In this document: positions 27,124 through 37,273 of the stretch, piece by piece
Layout of the letters: every line of letters begins with the position of its first letter
How positions within the stretch are numbered: position 1 is the first letter of the stretch
Assembly: GCA_011050685.1 (NCBI GenBank)
Contig: DRFF01000141.1
Span: 1-64,000 of the forward strand
Direction: 5' to 3'
Length of the DNA: 64,000 nt
Source: Aurantimonas coralicida
GTDB taxonomy: Bacteria > Pseudomonadota > Alphaproteobacteria > Rhizobiales > Rhizobiaceae
Program-made: the position numbers and the translations under genes
The notes under the pieces: model-generated
Database searches by the model: none
The model's input: only the letters and a program-made list of their open reading frames with translations
Told to the model about the DNA's origin: nothing

Positions 27124-29160
27124 TTAATCGCTGTCGCCGCTCAACGCCTTCGCCAGCGCCGCGTCATCGTAGACCGGGGGCCGACAGACGCGACCCTCGC
27201 ACAAATAGGCGGCCGGCCGGCGCAAGGGCCGCATCGCGGCGGTCGGTAGTTGCTCCGGCAGCCGATCGGGATCGGCCAGGACCAGATCGAGGCGATCGAG
27301 ATCGACGCTTTGATGCGCCTTGGCGAGCATCTCGGGGAATCCCGGATCGTCCGGCGTGCCGATCACGCAGAGTTCGCTGCCGCGACGTAGCCGGCCCGTG
27401 GCCGCGACGATGCCGGGAAAGCCTGCCGCTCCCTGCCCGATGCGGCCGGCGGCAAGAAGGGCCGCCCGCTCGGCCCGTTCGCCGATCTCGATCGCGCCGC
27501 TGGCCTGGGCGAGCATCGCAAGTCCTTCGATGACAAGCGCGGTGCCGCCGGGAATCGCGTCGTCCTGGTCGCCGCGCAGGCGAATCATCACGTCGGAGGC
27601 GTCGGAAGCGTTCAGATAGTGTCCGCCGTCGCCATCGGTGTGCCAGCGTTCGAGTTCGTCGGCGAACCAGCGGGCACGGTCGAGATAGCGCGCATCGAGG
27701 GTTGCCGCGAACAACGCGACCGCGGCCTGGATCAAGGCGCCATAGTCGGAGGACAGCGCCAGACCGGTCGTTCGTCCGGCTCGCGCGGCATGGCGCAGGC
27801 GACCGTCGACAATCATATCCTGGACGACAAAATCGAATGCATCGCGCGCGAGGGCCAGCGCATCGTCGTTCCCGAGAGCGCTACCGATTTCCGCCAGCGC
27901 CCGGATCATCAGGCCGTTCCAGTCGGCGAGAACCTTGTCGTCGCGGCCGGGTCGCGGCCGGTCGGCTCTTTTCTCGAGGAGCATCCGGCGTTCCGCGGCA
28001 AAGTCAGGGTCGCTCGACGTGGCGCCCGGATGCAGGCGATGCAGGATCGAATGCCCCTCCCAATTACCGGTCTCGCCGACGTCGAAGGCGGCTTTGAACG
28101 GCGCGGCGCGATCACCGAGCAGACCCTCTATCTGGCCCGCCGACCAGACATAGAAGGCACCCTCCTCCGAATGGCCGTCGGCGTTTGGACTGTCGGCGTC
28201 GAGCGACGCGGCGAGGCCGCCGCCGTCGACGCGCATTTCCCGCTGCAGCCAGCCGATGGTCTCGTCGATCCGGGATCGAAACAGATCGTCGCCGGTCATC
28301 CGGTAGGCCCAGCCGAGATGGCGCAGGAATTGGGCATTGTCGTAAAGCATCTTCTCGAAATGCGGCACCAGCCAGCGGTCGTCAGTCGAATAGCGATGCA
28401 GGCCGCCGCCGAGATGGTCGTAGATGCCACCGAGCGAGAGCGCACGGATGGTTTTGAGAAAGGCCTGGCGATGCTTCGGGGAGCCGGTCTCGAAAGCCGA
28501 CCGCGCCAGGATTTCCATGAACGGCGCGTTGGGAAACTTCGGCGCGCCGCGAAGCCCGCCTTGGGCCGGATCGATCATCTGGCCGATGCGCTCCGCCGGG
28601 CCCGCCAGATCTAGGTCGGCAAGCGGTCCCGGTGCCGCCGAACGCGACAGGAATTCGCTCAGCCGCCCAGAGATCGCACCGGCGCTGGTCGTTAGATCGG
28701 CGCGCTTCTCCCGCCACGCCTTGGCGATGGCTTCGAGAACCTGGGTAAAACCGGGGCGGCCATAGCGGGCGTCCTTGGGAAAATACGTGCCGCCGAAGAA
28801 CGGCTGGCCGTCCGGAGTCAGGAACATGGTCATCGGCCAGCCGCCCTGCTCGCCCATCGCCTGCAGCGCGGTCATGTAGAGATGGTCGATGTCGGGCCGC
28901 TCTTCGCGATCCACCTTCACATTGACGAAGTCGCGGTTCATCGCCGCCGCCACGCCCTCGTCCTCGAAGCTCTCATGCGCCATGACATGGCACCAGTGAC
29001 AGGCCGCATAACCGACGGACAGGAGGATCGGCCGGTCGAGCGCGCGTGCCTCGGCCAGCGTGGCGTCGGACCATTCCCGCCAATCGACCGGGTTGTCTCG
29101 ATGCTGCAGGAGATACGGGCTGACGGCATCGCCCAGCCGGTTGTCGCGCGCGTCGCTCAT
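27124..29160 (-). CDS. DUF255 thioredoxin-domain protein (YyaL/SPATA20-like)
   Basis: A 678-residue protein. The first 165 residues are a DUF255 thioredoxin-like domain, with SPYLLQHRDNPVDW and the redox motif CHWCHVMAHESFED (C-x-x-C). The rest is an alpha/alpha-toroid region like that of N-acylglucosamine 2-epimerases: KFPNAPFMEILARSAF, HLGGGLHRYSTDDRWLVPHFEKMLYDNAQFL and KVLADWNGLMIRALAE. The family is widespread and conserved but has no settled biochemical role. Confidence 0.92.
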   Translation of the reverse strand: MSDARDNRLGDAVSPYLLQHRDNPVDWREWSDATLAEARALDRPILLSVGYAACHWCHVMAHESFEDEGVAAAMNRDFVNVKVDREERPDIDHLYMTALQAMGEQGGWPMTMFLTPDGQPFFGGTYFPKDARYGRPGFTQVLEAIAKAWREKRADLTTSAGAISGRLSEFLSRSAAPGPLADLDLAGPAERIGQMIDPAQGGLRGAPKFPNAPFMEILARSAFETGSPKHRQAFLKTIRALSLGGIYDHLGGGLHRYSTDDRWLVPHFEKMLYDNAQFLRHLGWAYRMTGDDLFRSRIDETIGWLQREMRVDGGGLAASLDADSPNADGHSEEGAFYVWSAGQIEGLLGDRAAPFKAAFDVGETGNWEGHSILHRLHPGATSSDPDFAAERRMLLEKRADRPRPGRDDKVLADWNGLMIRALAEIGSALGNDDALALARDAFDFVVQDMIVDGRLRHAARAGRTTGLALSSDYGALIQAAVALFAATLDARYLDRARWFADELERWHTDGDGGHYLNASDASDVMIRLRGDQDDAIPGGTALVIEGLAMLAQASGAIEIGERAERAALLAAGRIGQGAAGFPGIVAATGRLRRGSELCVIGTPDDPGFPEMLAKAHQSVDLDRLDLVLADPDRLPEQLPTAAMRPLRRPAAYLCEGRVCRPPVYDDAALAKALSGDSD

Positions 29161-29196
29161 GGAAATCCCGTCGTTTCGCCCCTCAAACCCGGAAAC

Positions 29197-29355
29197 CTAA
29201 GGCAAGCTCTCGACGATTTCGAGGGCGACTTCCCGTTCAATGGCGTGTCGCGGCCAAAACGCGCGCAGGATTGCGTCGCCGCCTGCCGGTTGCGAACACC
29301 CGTGGAAGCTGGTTTTGTCGCCCTCGACCATCACGGGATAGACCGAGCCGCTCAT
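29197..29355 (-). CDS. Possible 52-aa protein in the DUF255-mnmE gap
   Basis: An open frame of 53 codons, starting at the ATG that reads MSGSVYPVMVEGDKTS and ending TAG. Codon third positions are strongly G or C, as in real genes here, and the peptide has no low-complexity bias. It includes HGCSQPAGGDAILRAFWPRH. The start codon abuts the divergent mnmE TTG, and the ribosome-binding site is weak. I do not recognise it; it may be a genuine small gene or chance. Confidence 0.35.
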   Translation of the reverse strand: MSGSVYPVMVEGDKTSFHGCSQPAGGDAILRAFWPRHAIEREVALEIVESLP

Positions 29356-30792
29356 TTGATCCCATCCGATACCATTGCCGCCCTGTCCTCCGGCGCCCTG
29401 CCCTCCGGCGTCGCCGTCGTGCGCGTCAGCGGACCGTCCGCTCGGATCGCCATGGAGAGCCTTGCCGGTGGAATCCCGCCGGAACGCCGCGCCAGCCTTC
29501 GCCGGTTCCGCGATGCGTCCGGCGCGACCATCGACCGGGGCATCGCCTTGTTCTTTCCGTCGCCGGGCAGCGTCACCGGCGAGGACCTCGCCGAGTTTCA
29601 CCTGCATGGCGGGCGGGCCGTCGTCGCGGCCTTTCTCGACGCGGCGACGGGGCTTCCCGATGTGCGCCTCGCCGTGGCCGGCGAGTTCACCCGGCGCGCC
29701 TTCGAGAATGGCCGCATCGACCTGACCGAGGCCGAGGGGCTGGCCGATCTCATCGCGGCCGAGACCGAGGCGCAGCGCCGCATGGCGGTGGCGCAGGCGG
29801 GTGGGGCGTTGCGCACGATCTACCAGGACTGGATGCGGCGGCTGACGCAAGCGCGGGCAATGATCGAAGCTTCGTTCGACTTTGCCGACGAGGGGGATGT
29901 GGGCGATGACGTTGCTGGTGGGATCGGGACAAAGATCGCGGCGCTCGTCGATGAGATGCGGACCCATCTCGGCAAGGCGGATCGCGGCGAAATCCTGCGC
30001 GAAGGCTACCGTGTGGCGATCGTCGGTGCGCCGAACGCCGGAAAGTCCAGCCTGCTCAATGCCCTGGCCGATCGGGATGTGGCGATTGTCACCGAAATTC
30101 CGGGTACGACGCGTGACGTGATCGAGGCGACTCTCGATCTCGGCGGCGTCCCGGTGCGTTTCTCCGACACGGCCGGGATCCGGGACACCTCCGATGCGGT
30201 GGAAGCGATCGGCGTCGAGCGGGCGCGGGCCGTCATGGATTCGGCCGATCTGGTGCTGGCGCTGGTCGATCCCCAATCCGGACATGGGCCCTTCGCACGG
30301 TTCTTGGACCTTTTGACTCACGTGAAACACCCGATGGTGCTCGCCGCATCGGATGCGCCTCTGGACGACGTCGCGGCGCGGATGTCCCGGCCGCATAGGC
30401 ATATCCTCACCGTTCGCACCAAGGCCGACCGTCCGGACCCGCATGGTCTGGCGGCCCGGTTCGGCGGCGAGTGGGACGATTTCGCCTTCGACTTCGCCAT
30501 TTCCACCAAGACCGGCGAGGGGATGTCTGCCCTTGTCGCGCGTGTCTCGGCCCTGGCGGTCGACGCCGCCGGCGATCCCGACGAAACGGTGCCGATGCGC
30601 ACCCGTCACAAGGAGCTGGTCGCCGATGCCTTGCGGATTCTCGAACAATTCGTGTCGAAGCCGGACATGCCGCCGGAAGTGGGGGCGGAATCCCTGCGGC
30701 GGGCCGGCAACCGTCTCGGCGCGCTGACCGGCCAGGTCGGCGTCGAGGACCTTCTGGACGTCATCTTTTCCGAGTTCTGCATCGGCAAATGA
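29356..30792 (+). CDS. mnmE: tRNA modification GTPase MnmE
   Basis: MnmE works with MnmG to install the cmnm5 modification on U34 of certain tRNAs. It has 478 residues. The folate-binding N-terminal domain is DTIAALSSGALPSGVAVVRVSG. The G domain shows GAPNAGKSS (G1), TEIPGTTRD (G2), DTAGIRD (G3) and TKAD (G4). The C-terminus ends in the catalytic FCIGK. A TTG is the only plausible start near the conserved N-terminus. A parS-like site lies inside at 30314-30329. Confidence 0.95.
   Translation: MIPSDTIAALSSGALPSGVAVVRVSGPSARIAMESLAGGIPPERRASLRRFRDASGATIDRGIALFFPSPGSVTGEDLAEFHLHGGRAVVAAFLDAATGLPDVRLAVAGEFTRRAFENGRIDLTEAEGLADLIAAETEAQRRMAVAQAGGALRTIYQDWMRRLTQARAMIEASFDFADEGDVGDDVAGGIGTKIAALVDEMRTHLGKADRGEILREGYRVAIVGAPNAGKSSLLNALADRDVAIVTEIPGTTRDVIEATLDLGGVPVRFSDTAGIRDTSDAVEAIGVERARAVMDSADLVLALVDPQSGHGPFARFLDLLTHVKHPMVLAASDAPLDDVAARMSRPHRHILTVRTKADRPDPHGLAARFGGEWDDFAFDFAISTKTGEGMSALVARVSALAVDAAGDPDETVPMRTRHKELVADALRILEQFVSKPDMPPEVGAESLRRAGNRLGALTGQVGVEDLLDVIFSEFCIGK
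30314..30329. promoter_or_regulatory. parS-like ParB-binding site inside mnmE (2 mismatches)
   Basis: TGACTCACGTGAAACA differs from TGTTTCACGTGAAACA at positions 3 and 4. In the mnmE frame it spells LTHVKH. It lies about 3.3 kb upstream of parA, within the core segment mnmE-mnmG-rsmG-parAB. Confidence 0.6.
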
Positions 30793-30948
30793 GGGAAAGC
30801 GGGCCTGTTGCCGCATTTCCGCTTGCGTTGTCTCCGAGCGATTGAGCCTTTATAGGCTTGGCTTCACTGCAAAAATGTTTGCCTGTCGGTGCCGAAGCCC
30901 CTGTCGCGGCCGTCCCGCCCCGTACCGCCCAACCAGTATCCGAGACCC

Positions 30949-32838
30949 ATGCGCGATCCGTCCCTCCCCGCCAAATCCGACTACGACGTCGTCATAATCG
31001 GCGGCGGCCATGCCGGCTGCGAGGCCGCCAGCGCCGCGGCGCGAGCCGGGGCTCGAACCGCGCTGGTCACCCACCGCTTCCATACGATCGGCGCGATGAG
31101 TTGCAATCCGGCGATCGGCGGCATCGGCAAAGGCCATCTCGTGCGCGAGATCGACGCGCTGGGCGGGTTGATGGGCCGGGTTGCCGACGCGGCCGGTATC
31201 CAGTTTCGCCTACTCAACCGGCGCAAGGGGCCAGCGGTGCGCGGACCGCGGACCCAGGCCGACCGGCGTCTCTACCGCGAGGCGATGCAGGCGGCGATCA
31301 AGTCCCATGCCGATCTCGACGTGGTCGAAGGCGATGTCGCCGATCTTGTCCTGGACAAGCGGAACCGGGTGACGGGCGTGGTCTTCGGCGACGGCCGCAC
31401 CATTCAGTGCCGAGCCGTGGTGCTGACGACCGGGACGTTCCTGTCGGGTCTGATCCATATCGGCGATCGGACGATCCCGGCCGGGCGCATGGGCGAGGAT
31501 CCCTCGACGGGCCTTTCGGGGACGCTGAAGCGGCTTGGCCTCGCGCTGGGCCGGCTAAAGACCGGTACGCCGGCGCGGCTCGACGGCCGCACGATCGACT
31601 GGAGCGGGCTCGACCGGCAGGCCCCGGACGCGGACCCGGTTCCGTTTTCTTATCTGACGAAGGCGATCACCAACCCGCAGATCGATTGCGGGATCACCCG
31701 GACGACGCCGGAAACCCACCGGATCATCCGTGAGAATATTGGCCGTTCGGCCCTCTATTCCGGCCGTATCGAGGGTGCCGGGCCGCGCTATTGTCCCTCG
31801 ATCGAGGACAAGATCGTCAAGTTCGGCGACCGCGACGGCCACCAGATCTTTCTTGAGCCGGAGGGGCTCGACGACGACACGATCTACCCGAATGGCGTGT
31901 CGACCTCCCTGCCCGAGGACGTGCAGTTGCAGTTCCTGCGCTCGATCCCGGGACTGGAGCGGGTGGACGTGCTCAAGCCTGGCTACGCCATCGAATATGA
32001 TCATGTCGATCCGCGCGAGCTTGATCGCTACCTTGCGGTCCGGCGTGCCGACGGCCTGTTCCTCGCTGGCCAGATCAACGGCACGACGGGTTACGAGGAA
32101 GCCGCGGCGCAGGGAATTGTCGCCGGGATCAACGCGGCGCGGCTTGCCGGTGGCGCGGAGCCTGTCGGCATCGGCCGGGCCGACGCCTATATCGGCGTCA
32201 TGATCGACGATCTCACTCGCACCGGGGTGTCTGAGCCCTATCGCATGTTCACCTCGCGGGCCGAATTCCGCCTGTCGCTTCGGGCCGACAATGCCGACCG
32301 CCGCTTGACGCCGCTCGGCCTGTCGCTTGGCATCGTCGACGCCGACCGCCGCCAGGCCTTCGAGGAAAGCGAGGCGGCGCTCGCCAAGGCGCGCGCGCTG
32401 CTGGAAGCCGCCCAGCTGACGCCGTCCGAAGCCCAGCGACATGGGCTATCAGTCAATCAGGACGGGCGCCGGCGTACGGCCTGGCAGCTGCTCTCACAAA
32501 CCGAGATCGATCTGGACCGGCTGACCGCCATCTGGCCGGAGTTCAAGGATATCGGTGGGCCAATCCGGGAGCGGATCGAGATCGAAGCTGGCTACGATGT
32601 CTATCTGGACCGCCAGCGGCGCGATCAGGAACGTCTGCGCCGGGACGAGAACCGGACGATCCCGGTCGATCTGGACTTTTCCGCTCTCACCGGGCTGTCC
32701 AACGAATTGCGGCAAAAGCTGATGGCCCGTCGCCCGACGTCGATTGCAGAAGCCGAACGGATCGACGGGATGACGCCGGCTGCTCTCGCTCTGATTCTCG
32801 TCGCCATGCGGCGCAGTGAGGTCGTTCGTGCGGCGTGA
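30949..32838 (+). CDS. mnmG: tRNA U34 carboxymethylaminomethyl synthesis enzyme MnmG
   Basis: MnmG is the FAD-dependent partner of MnmE. It has 629 residues, the standard length. The dinucleotide fold is [15 protein letters not shown], followed by the signatures [39 protein letters not shown] and [16 protein letters not shown]. The C-terminal tRNA-binding helical domain ends [12 protein letters not shown]. The ATG chosen gives the family N-terminus. Its end overlaps rsmG. Confidence 0.97.
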   Translation: MRDPSLPAKSDYDVVIIGGGHAGCEAASAAARAGARTALVTHRFHTIGAMSCNPAIGGIGKGHLVREIDALGGLMGRVADAAGIQFRLLNRRKGPAVRGPRTQADRRLYREAMQAAIKSHADLDVVEGDVADLVLDKRNRVTGVVFGDGRTIQCRAVVLTTGTFLSGLIHIGDRTIPAGRMGEDPSTGLSGTLKRLGLALGRLKTGTPARLDGRTIDWSGLDRQAPDADPVPFSYLTKAITNPQIDCGITRTTPETHRIIRENIGRSALYSGRIEGAGPRYCPSIEDKIVKFGDRDGHQIFLEPEGLDDDTIYPNGVSTSLPEDVQLQFLRSIPGLERVDVLKPGYAIEYDHVDPRELDRYLAVRRADGLFLAGQINGTTGYEEAAAQGIVAGINAARLAGGAEPVGIGRADAYIGVMIDDLTRTGVSEPYRMFTSRAEFRLSLRADNADRRLTPLGLSLGIVDADRRQAFEESEAALAKARALLEAAQLTPSEAQRHGLSVNQDGRRRTAWQLLSQTEIDLDRLTAIWPEFKDIGGPIRERIEIEAGYDVYLDRQRRDQERLRRDENRTIPVDLDFSALTGLSNELRQKLMARRPTSIAEAERIDGMTPAALALILVAMRRSEVVRAA

Positions 32839-33547
32839 GCGAAAGCCATTTCCGCCGGAGCGCCAGCCTGCAGCCAAACCAAAGCGCGAGGCCGCGCCGC
32901 GCCCCGCCGAGGTGGCGGCGCAACAGGCGGAGGGTCGCGCGCATTTTCTCGAAACTCACGATGTTTCACGTGAAACGCTGACGCGTCTGGATCAATATGT
33001 CGCCCTGCTAACCGAATGGCAGCGCCGCATCAATCTCGTCGCTCCGGCGACGATCGGTGATGCCTGGTCGCGGCACATCGCTGATTCGCTGGCGCTGGAC
33101 CACCTGCTGCCGCCGTTTCAGCGCTGCGTCGACTTGGGGTCCGGCGCGGGCCTTCCAGGCCTCGTCGTGGCTGCGGCGCGGGCGGACCAAGGCGGCGTCG
33201 TCGACCTGATCGAGAGCAACGCCAAGAAGGCGGCTTTCTTGCGCGCCGTCCAACGCGGAATCGGTGTCGACGGAACGGTTCACGCCGCGCGGATCGAGGA
33301 TTGCGGCGCGGCGCTGGCAGCGGCGGATCTGGTGACCGCGCGCGCTCTGGCGCCGCTGCCCGAGCTGTTGGCGATGGTGGCGCCTCTTATCCGGACGTCG
33401 GCGCGGTGCTTTTTTCAAAAGGGACGCAGTCATGAACAGGAAATTAACCAAGCGGCTGCCCATTGGCGATTCACCGTGGTAAAGCATGAATCGAACCTCG
33501 AGGATGGTTCGGTCATCCTCGACATCGGTAACATCGCGCGGCGTTAG
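32828..33547 (+). CDS. rsmG: 16S rRNA (guanine527-N7)-methyltransferase RsmG
   Basis: RsmG methylates G527 of 16S rRNA. The protein has about 239 residues: a basic leader of about 40 residues, then [29 protein letters not shown], and the SAM-binding loop [13 protein letters not shown]. The GTG at 32828 is preceded by GAGG at a good distance; a GTG at 32816 is also in frame. It overlaps mnmG by 11 bases. The VSRET segment is encoded by a near-perfect parS site. Confidence 0.93.
   Translation: MRRERKPFPPERQPAAKPKREAAPRPAEVAAQQAEGRAHFLETHDVSRETLTRLDQYVALLTEWQRRINLVAPATIGDAWSRHIADSLALDHLLPPFQRCVDLGSGAGLPGLVVAAARADQGGVVDLIESNAKKAAFLRAVQRGIGVDGTVHAARIEDCGAALAAADLVTARALAPLPELLAMVAPLIRTSARCFFQKGRSHEQEINQAAAHWRFTVVKHESNLEDGSVILDIGNIARR
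32962..32977. promoter_or_regulatory. parS site inside rsmG (1 mismatch)
   Basis: TGTTTCACGTGAAACG matches the parS consensus except for the last base and keeps a complete GTTTCACGTGAAAC palindrome. It lies about 700 bases before parA, the position expected for a principal ParB nucleation site. Confidence 0.85.
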
Positions 33548-33653
33548 GCTACGCCATGCTCCCGCGGGGCCGGGCCTTTTACCCGGTGGGGCTTCGGTCA
33601 AGCCGCGAGGGCTGGCGAGAGAGCGGCCATCGTAACGATGCGGGAGGCGACCG

Positions 33654-34463
33654 ATGGATGCGATAAGCGGGCAGCCGATGCGGATCATCACCATAGCCAA
33701 TCAAAAAGGCGGTGTCGGCAAGACCACGACCGCCATCAACCTTGCCACCGCGCTTGCCGCGATCGGCAAGCGGACGCTGCTCATCGATCTCGATCCCCAG
33801 GGCAATGCCTCGACCGGGCTCGGGATCGAAAAGGACGACCGTGACGTCTCGTCTTACGACGTGCTGATGGAGGCGGCCTCGATCACAGAGGCGGCGACGG
33901 CGACGGCGGTGCCGAGCCTGTCCATCATCCCGTCGACCCTCGATCTTCTCGGCCTGGAGATGGAAATATCCGGGGCGACCGGCCGGGCTTATCGGCTGCG
34001 CGACGCCCTGCATTTCCATCAGGTCGACACGCCGCTGTTCGATTTCGTCCTGATCGATTGCCCGCCATCCCTGAATCTCCTCACGATCAACGCCATGGCG
34101 GCGGCGGATTCGATCCTGGTGCCGCTGCAATGCGAGTTCTTCGCGCTGGAAGGCCTCAGCCAGTTGCTGCAGACCGTCGAGCAGGTTCGCGATACGCTGA
34201 ACCCGACATTGGCACTGCACGGGATCGTCTTGACGATGTATGACGGGCGTAACAATCTGGCGGCGCAGGTGGTTCGGGACGTGCGCTCCTATATGGGCGA
34301 ACATGTCTACGAGACGATTATCCCGCGCAATGTACGGGTATCGGAAGCGCCGTCTTTCGGTAAACCCGTGGTTCTCTACGACATGAAATGTCCGGGCAGT
34401 CAGGCCTATATCCGCCTGGCCTCGGAAATCCTTCAGCGCGAGCGACGATTGGTGGCCGCGTGA
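33654..34463 (+). CDS. parA: Chromosome-partitioning ATPase ParA
   Basis: ParA is the Walker-type ATPase whose gradient on the nucleoid pulls ParB-parS complexes apart. It has 269 residues. The deviant Walker A is QKGGVGKTTTAINLA with the signature Lys, Walker A' is LLIDLDPQGNASTG, and Walker B is FVLIDCPPSL. The DNA-binding C-terminus is IIPRNVRVSEAPSFGKPV. An internal ATG at MRIITIANQKGG is a possible shorter start. It is followed by parB after 76 bases. Confidence 0.96.
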   Translation: MDAISGQPMRIITIANQKGGVGKTTTAINLATALAAIGKRTLLIDLDPQGNASTGLGIEKDDRDVSSYDVLMEAASITEAATATAVPSLSIIPSTLDLLGLEMEISGATGRAYRLRDALHFHQVDTPLFDFVLIDCPPSLNLLTINAMAAADSILVPLQCEFFALEGLSQLLQTVEQVRDTLNPTLALHGIVLTMYDGRNNLAAQVVRDVRSYMGEHVYETIIPRNVRVSEAPSFGKPVVLYDMKCPGSQAYIRLASEILQRERRLVAA

Positions 34464-34539
34464 CGGCGCGCGCGATGGCGGGCCGCCTCCCAGGGCGGAT
34501 TTTCGCGGAGACCGGACCGATAAAGGCGGGGAGACGAGG

Positions 34540-35514
34540 ATGAACGAAGACAAATCGCGGCAGCGGCTGGGACGCGGCCTCGCATCGCTGATCGGGACGG
34601 GCGGCGTCGTGCCGCCAAGGCCGATGCCCGGCCATGGCGGATCTGAGGCGGCGCAGGCCGCGATCCCGGCCGAGCGCTTCGTCGCCCTGGACAGAATCTC
34701 GCCCAATCCCAACAATCCGCGCCGCCGCTTCGACGAGGCCGATCTCAACGATCTGGCCGCCTCGATCAAGAATCATGGCGTCGTCCAGCCGCTGCTGCTG
34801 CGTCCGAAGCCGGGCCAGCCGGAGGATTTCGAGATCGTCGCCGGCGAACGGCGCTGGCGCGCCGCCCGGGCCGCCGGCCTCAGCGAGGTCCCGGTCGTGC
34901 TGCGCGACATCGGCGATCGTCAGTCGCTCGAAATCGCGATCATCGAAAACGTTCAGCGCGCCGATCTCAACGCGGTCGAAGAGGCTCAGGCCTACGAGAC
35001 GCTGATCGATGAACACGGCTACACCCAGTCCGATCTTGCCGACGTGCTCGGCAAGAGCCGCAGCCATGTCGCCAACACGCTCCGGTTGCTGAAATTGCCG
35101 GAGGAAGTGCGCGGCATGGTGGTCGCCGGCACGCTGTCGCCCGGCGCGGCGCGGACCGTGGTGACCGCCGAGGATCCGCTCGCGCTGGCGAATGAAATCG
35201 TGTCGCGCGGCTTGAGTGTGCGCGAGGCGGAGGATCTCGCCCGCAAACCCACCGAGACGTTGGACAACCGGCCGGCCAAGCCCGCGCGCAAAGGCAAGCG
35301 CAAGGCGGCTGCCGAGCGCGATGCCGATGTCGTGGCGCTGGAGAATCTTCTGGCGCAAGCGCTCGGCATGCCGGTGGAAATTCGCGTCGATGGGGAGCGC
35401 GGATCGATCCGCATCGATTACGCTGATCTGGAGCAACTCGACGAGATCTGTGGTCTGTTGCAGACGCGGGCACAACGCCGGGTTGAACAACAGCCGCGGG
35501 TGCGGGGGCTCTAA
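34540..35514 (+). CDS. parB: Chromosome-partitioning protein ParB
   Basis: ParB is the CTP-dependent DNA clamp that loads at parS and spreads. It has 324 residues. The N-terminal ParA-stimulating peptide is RQRLGRGLASLIG. The CTP-binding motif GERRWRAARAAG follows IAPNPNNPRRRF-like text, with the central ENVQRADLNAVEEAQAY and the parS-reading HTH QSDLADVLGKSRSHVANTLRLLKLP. The C-terminal dimerisation helix is near LEQLDEICGLLQ. Candidate parS sites surround the gene. Confidence 0.96.
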   Translation: MNEDKSRQRLGRGLASLIGTGGVVPPRPMPGHGGSEAAQAAIPAERFVALDRISPNPNNPRRRFDEADLNDLAASIKNHGVVQPLLLRPKPGQPEDFEIVAGERRWRAARAAGLSEVPVVLRDIGDRQSLEIAIIENVQRADLNAVEEAQAYETLIDEHGYTQSDLADVLGKSRSHVANTLRLLKLPEEVRGMVVAGTLSPGAARTVVTAEDPLALANEIVSRGLSVREAEDLARKPTETLDNRPAKPARKGKRKAAAERDADVVALENLLAQALGMPVEIRVDGERGSIRIDYADLEQLDEICGLLQTRAQRRVEQQPRVRGL

Positions 35515-35602
35515 GCCACCGCGTTCGGGTTGGCCGCACGACTTACGTGAAACAGGGGATGGGGTTCCACGCAGCCCGGGGGCGATGTCGTCTGGCCTGA
35601 TG

Positions 35603-36652
35603 TCAGACGCGGCTGCCCCGGGCGCGCAGATGGGCCGCTTCCACGGCGATGTCGAGCAAGGTTTTCTGGGTGATCGTCAAGGCGAGCCCGCCTTCCTTGC
35701 GGCTCGACAGGATGTCCCGCTCGATCCGCTGGAGAATGGTGGTGATTTCTTCCAGCGGCCAGGCCGCCAACGCGGCCTCGAGAGCCGCTTTGCGCCGGAA
35801 ATGCGGCCGTCGCCGCTCGACCACGCGCCCGATCGGCTCGCCGCCGCGTTCGACCATCTCGCGCATGGTCTGCAACTGCTGGAAATAGCGCAGCAGATTC
35901 TGGTGCAACTGGAAGGTGGCGGTGCCGGCCGACACCAGCCGGTCGATGAGATGCGGCAGGCGCTTGACGTTGCCGCTCGCCGCGGCATCGATGGTCTCTT
36001 CCAGCGTATCCGCCGAAACGTCGCCGACGACGGCCCGGACGTCCGCCTCGGTCACCGACGGCGCGCCCAAAGCGTAGAGACAGAGCTTGCGGACCTCGCC
36101 GCGCGAGGCAAGACGATTGGCTCCGAGGCGGGCGCGCAGTTCGTCGCGCGCCTCCCGGTCGATCGACAGCCCGCTTTGACCAAGTTCCTCGTCGATCATC
36201 TTGTCGATCGCCCTGCCCTCGTCCTGGTAACAGGGCAGCGCCATGGCAAATCGCCCACGCTCGACGTTGTTGCGAAGCGCGGCGCTTTTCTTGAGGTCGC
36301 CGGCTTCGACAATGACGAGGGCGCCTTCGAGCGGCGAAGCGGCGAGATCGCCGACCGCTTCCGCCAGGCCCTTGCCGGCGCCGGCGCCACGCACCCGAAT
36401 GAGACGGCGGCCGCCGAACAGCGACACGGTCCGGGCCTCGTCGAAGAGCCGGCCGATATCCTTCTCCAGCTCGTCGGCCGCCAGCGTCACTGCCGCGAAG
36501 GGGTCGTCGCGGTCGACGCCGGACATCTCGGCGATCCTGGCGGAGCGTTCGGCGACGAGACCCGGGTCGGGGCCGTAAAGCAGGATGACCGGAAACGAAA
36601 AATCGGGACGCGAGAGGAACGCCTCGACCTCGCCCGCCTTCTTTTGCGCCAT
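35603..36652 (-). CDS. holA: DNA polymerase III delta subunit
   Basis: HolA is the clamp-loader delta subunit, which opens the beta clamp. It has 349 residues. PVILLYGPDPGLVAERSARIAE is the remnant P-loop region (no functional Lys). SLFGGRRLIRVRG is the beta-interacting element, followed by LVIVEAGDLKKSAALRN and the collar-domain text FQLHQNLLRYFQQLQTM. It is transcribed against parB as the last gene of the leuS-lptE-holA set. Confidence 0.93.
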   Translation of the reverse strand: MAQKKAGEVEAFLSRPDFSFPVILLYGPDPGLVAERSARIAEMSGVDRDDPFAAVTLAADELEKDIGRLFDEARTVSLFGGRRLIRVRGAGAGKGLAEAVGDLAASPLEGALVIVEAGDLKKSAALRNNVERGRFAMALPCYQDEGRAIDKMIDEELGQSGLSIDREARDELRARLGANRLASRGEVRKLCLYALGAPSVTEADVRAVVGDVSADTLEETIDAAASGNVKRLPHLIDRLVSAGTATFQLHQNLLRYFQQLQTMREMVERGGEPIGRVVERRRPHFRRKAALEAALAAWPLEEITTILQRIERDILSSRKEGGLALTITQKTLLDIAVEAAHLRARGSRV

Positions 36653-36724
36653 TATTCGCGTCCGTCCTTGCGATCTGTCGCGCCAATGTCCTTCATTATC
36701 GGACGCCTTGCCAGGACGTTGCCG

Positions 36725-37273
36725 TCAGACTCCGGCCTTTTCGAGCGCGCGCACAAGCGCGATTTCGAGCTGGGCCGCGACGTCCTCGCCCGCCTGCTGG
36801 CGCGCGTCGATGAGTGCGCGCTGAGTTTGATAAAGCTGCGCGGTCCGATCGAACGGGACCGTTGTCGTGCGGCTGGCCTTGTCGACAACCTGATTGTCCG
36901 ACAGCCGGACAAGCTGATATCGCGCGGTCATGCGGTAAAGGGCGGAGCTGAGCGCGCCTCCCGATTCGATGGCGATGCCGGTTTCGCTGCCGGTGACGGT
37001 GAGGCGGACCTCGTAGAGCGGCTGGGCGACCCGCGTTCCCTGGTTCAGGCGCGACAGGAGGGCGTTGCGGACGATCTGGTCGGTGCGTGAATTGGCTTCG
37101 GACACCGCGATACGGCCGCGCAGCGCCGCCAAGGCGCCGCCGGGCGCAAGCATGTCCGAATTGTCGGCCGATGCATAAAGCGGGCGGGCCGTGCAGGCCG
37201 GAAGAGCCAGAACCGCGAGGGCAAGGCCGACAGCGACAAGGGCGCGGGGTCGAAGCGGATCAGAGGACGACAT
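36725..37273 (-). CDS. lptE: LPS assembly lipoprotein LptE
   Basis: LptE plugs the LptD barrel and helps insert lipopolysaccharide in the outer membrane. The 182-residue protein has a signal peptide ending in the lipobox LALPAC, with the lipidated Cys near residue 27. The following TARPLYAS is the usual start of alphaproteobacterial LptE. It overlaps the end of leuS by 14 bases and precedes holA, an order conserved across Rhizobiales. Confidence 0.92.
   Translation of the reverse strand: MSSSDPLRPRALVAVGLALAVLALPACTARPLYASADNSDMLAPGGALAALRGRIAVSEANSRTDQIVRNALLSRLNQGTRVAQPLYEVRLTVTGSETGIAIESGGALSSALYRMTARYQLVRLSDNQVVDKASRTTTVPFDRTAQLYQTQRALIDARQQAGEDVAAQLEIALVRALEKAGV

Noticed and set aside
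30822-30856. CTTGCG ... TTTATAGG as a promoter for mnmG
   Set aside because: The spacing of about 20 bases is too long for a normal RpoD promoter, and the TATAGG could be chance; mnmG can be read from mnmE.
35539-35554. CGACTTACGTGAAACA after parB as a parS site
   Set aside because: Four mismatches, including one in the central CACGTG; too weak to list as a site.
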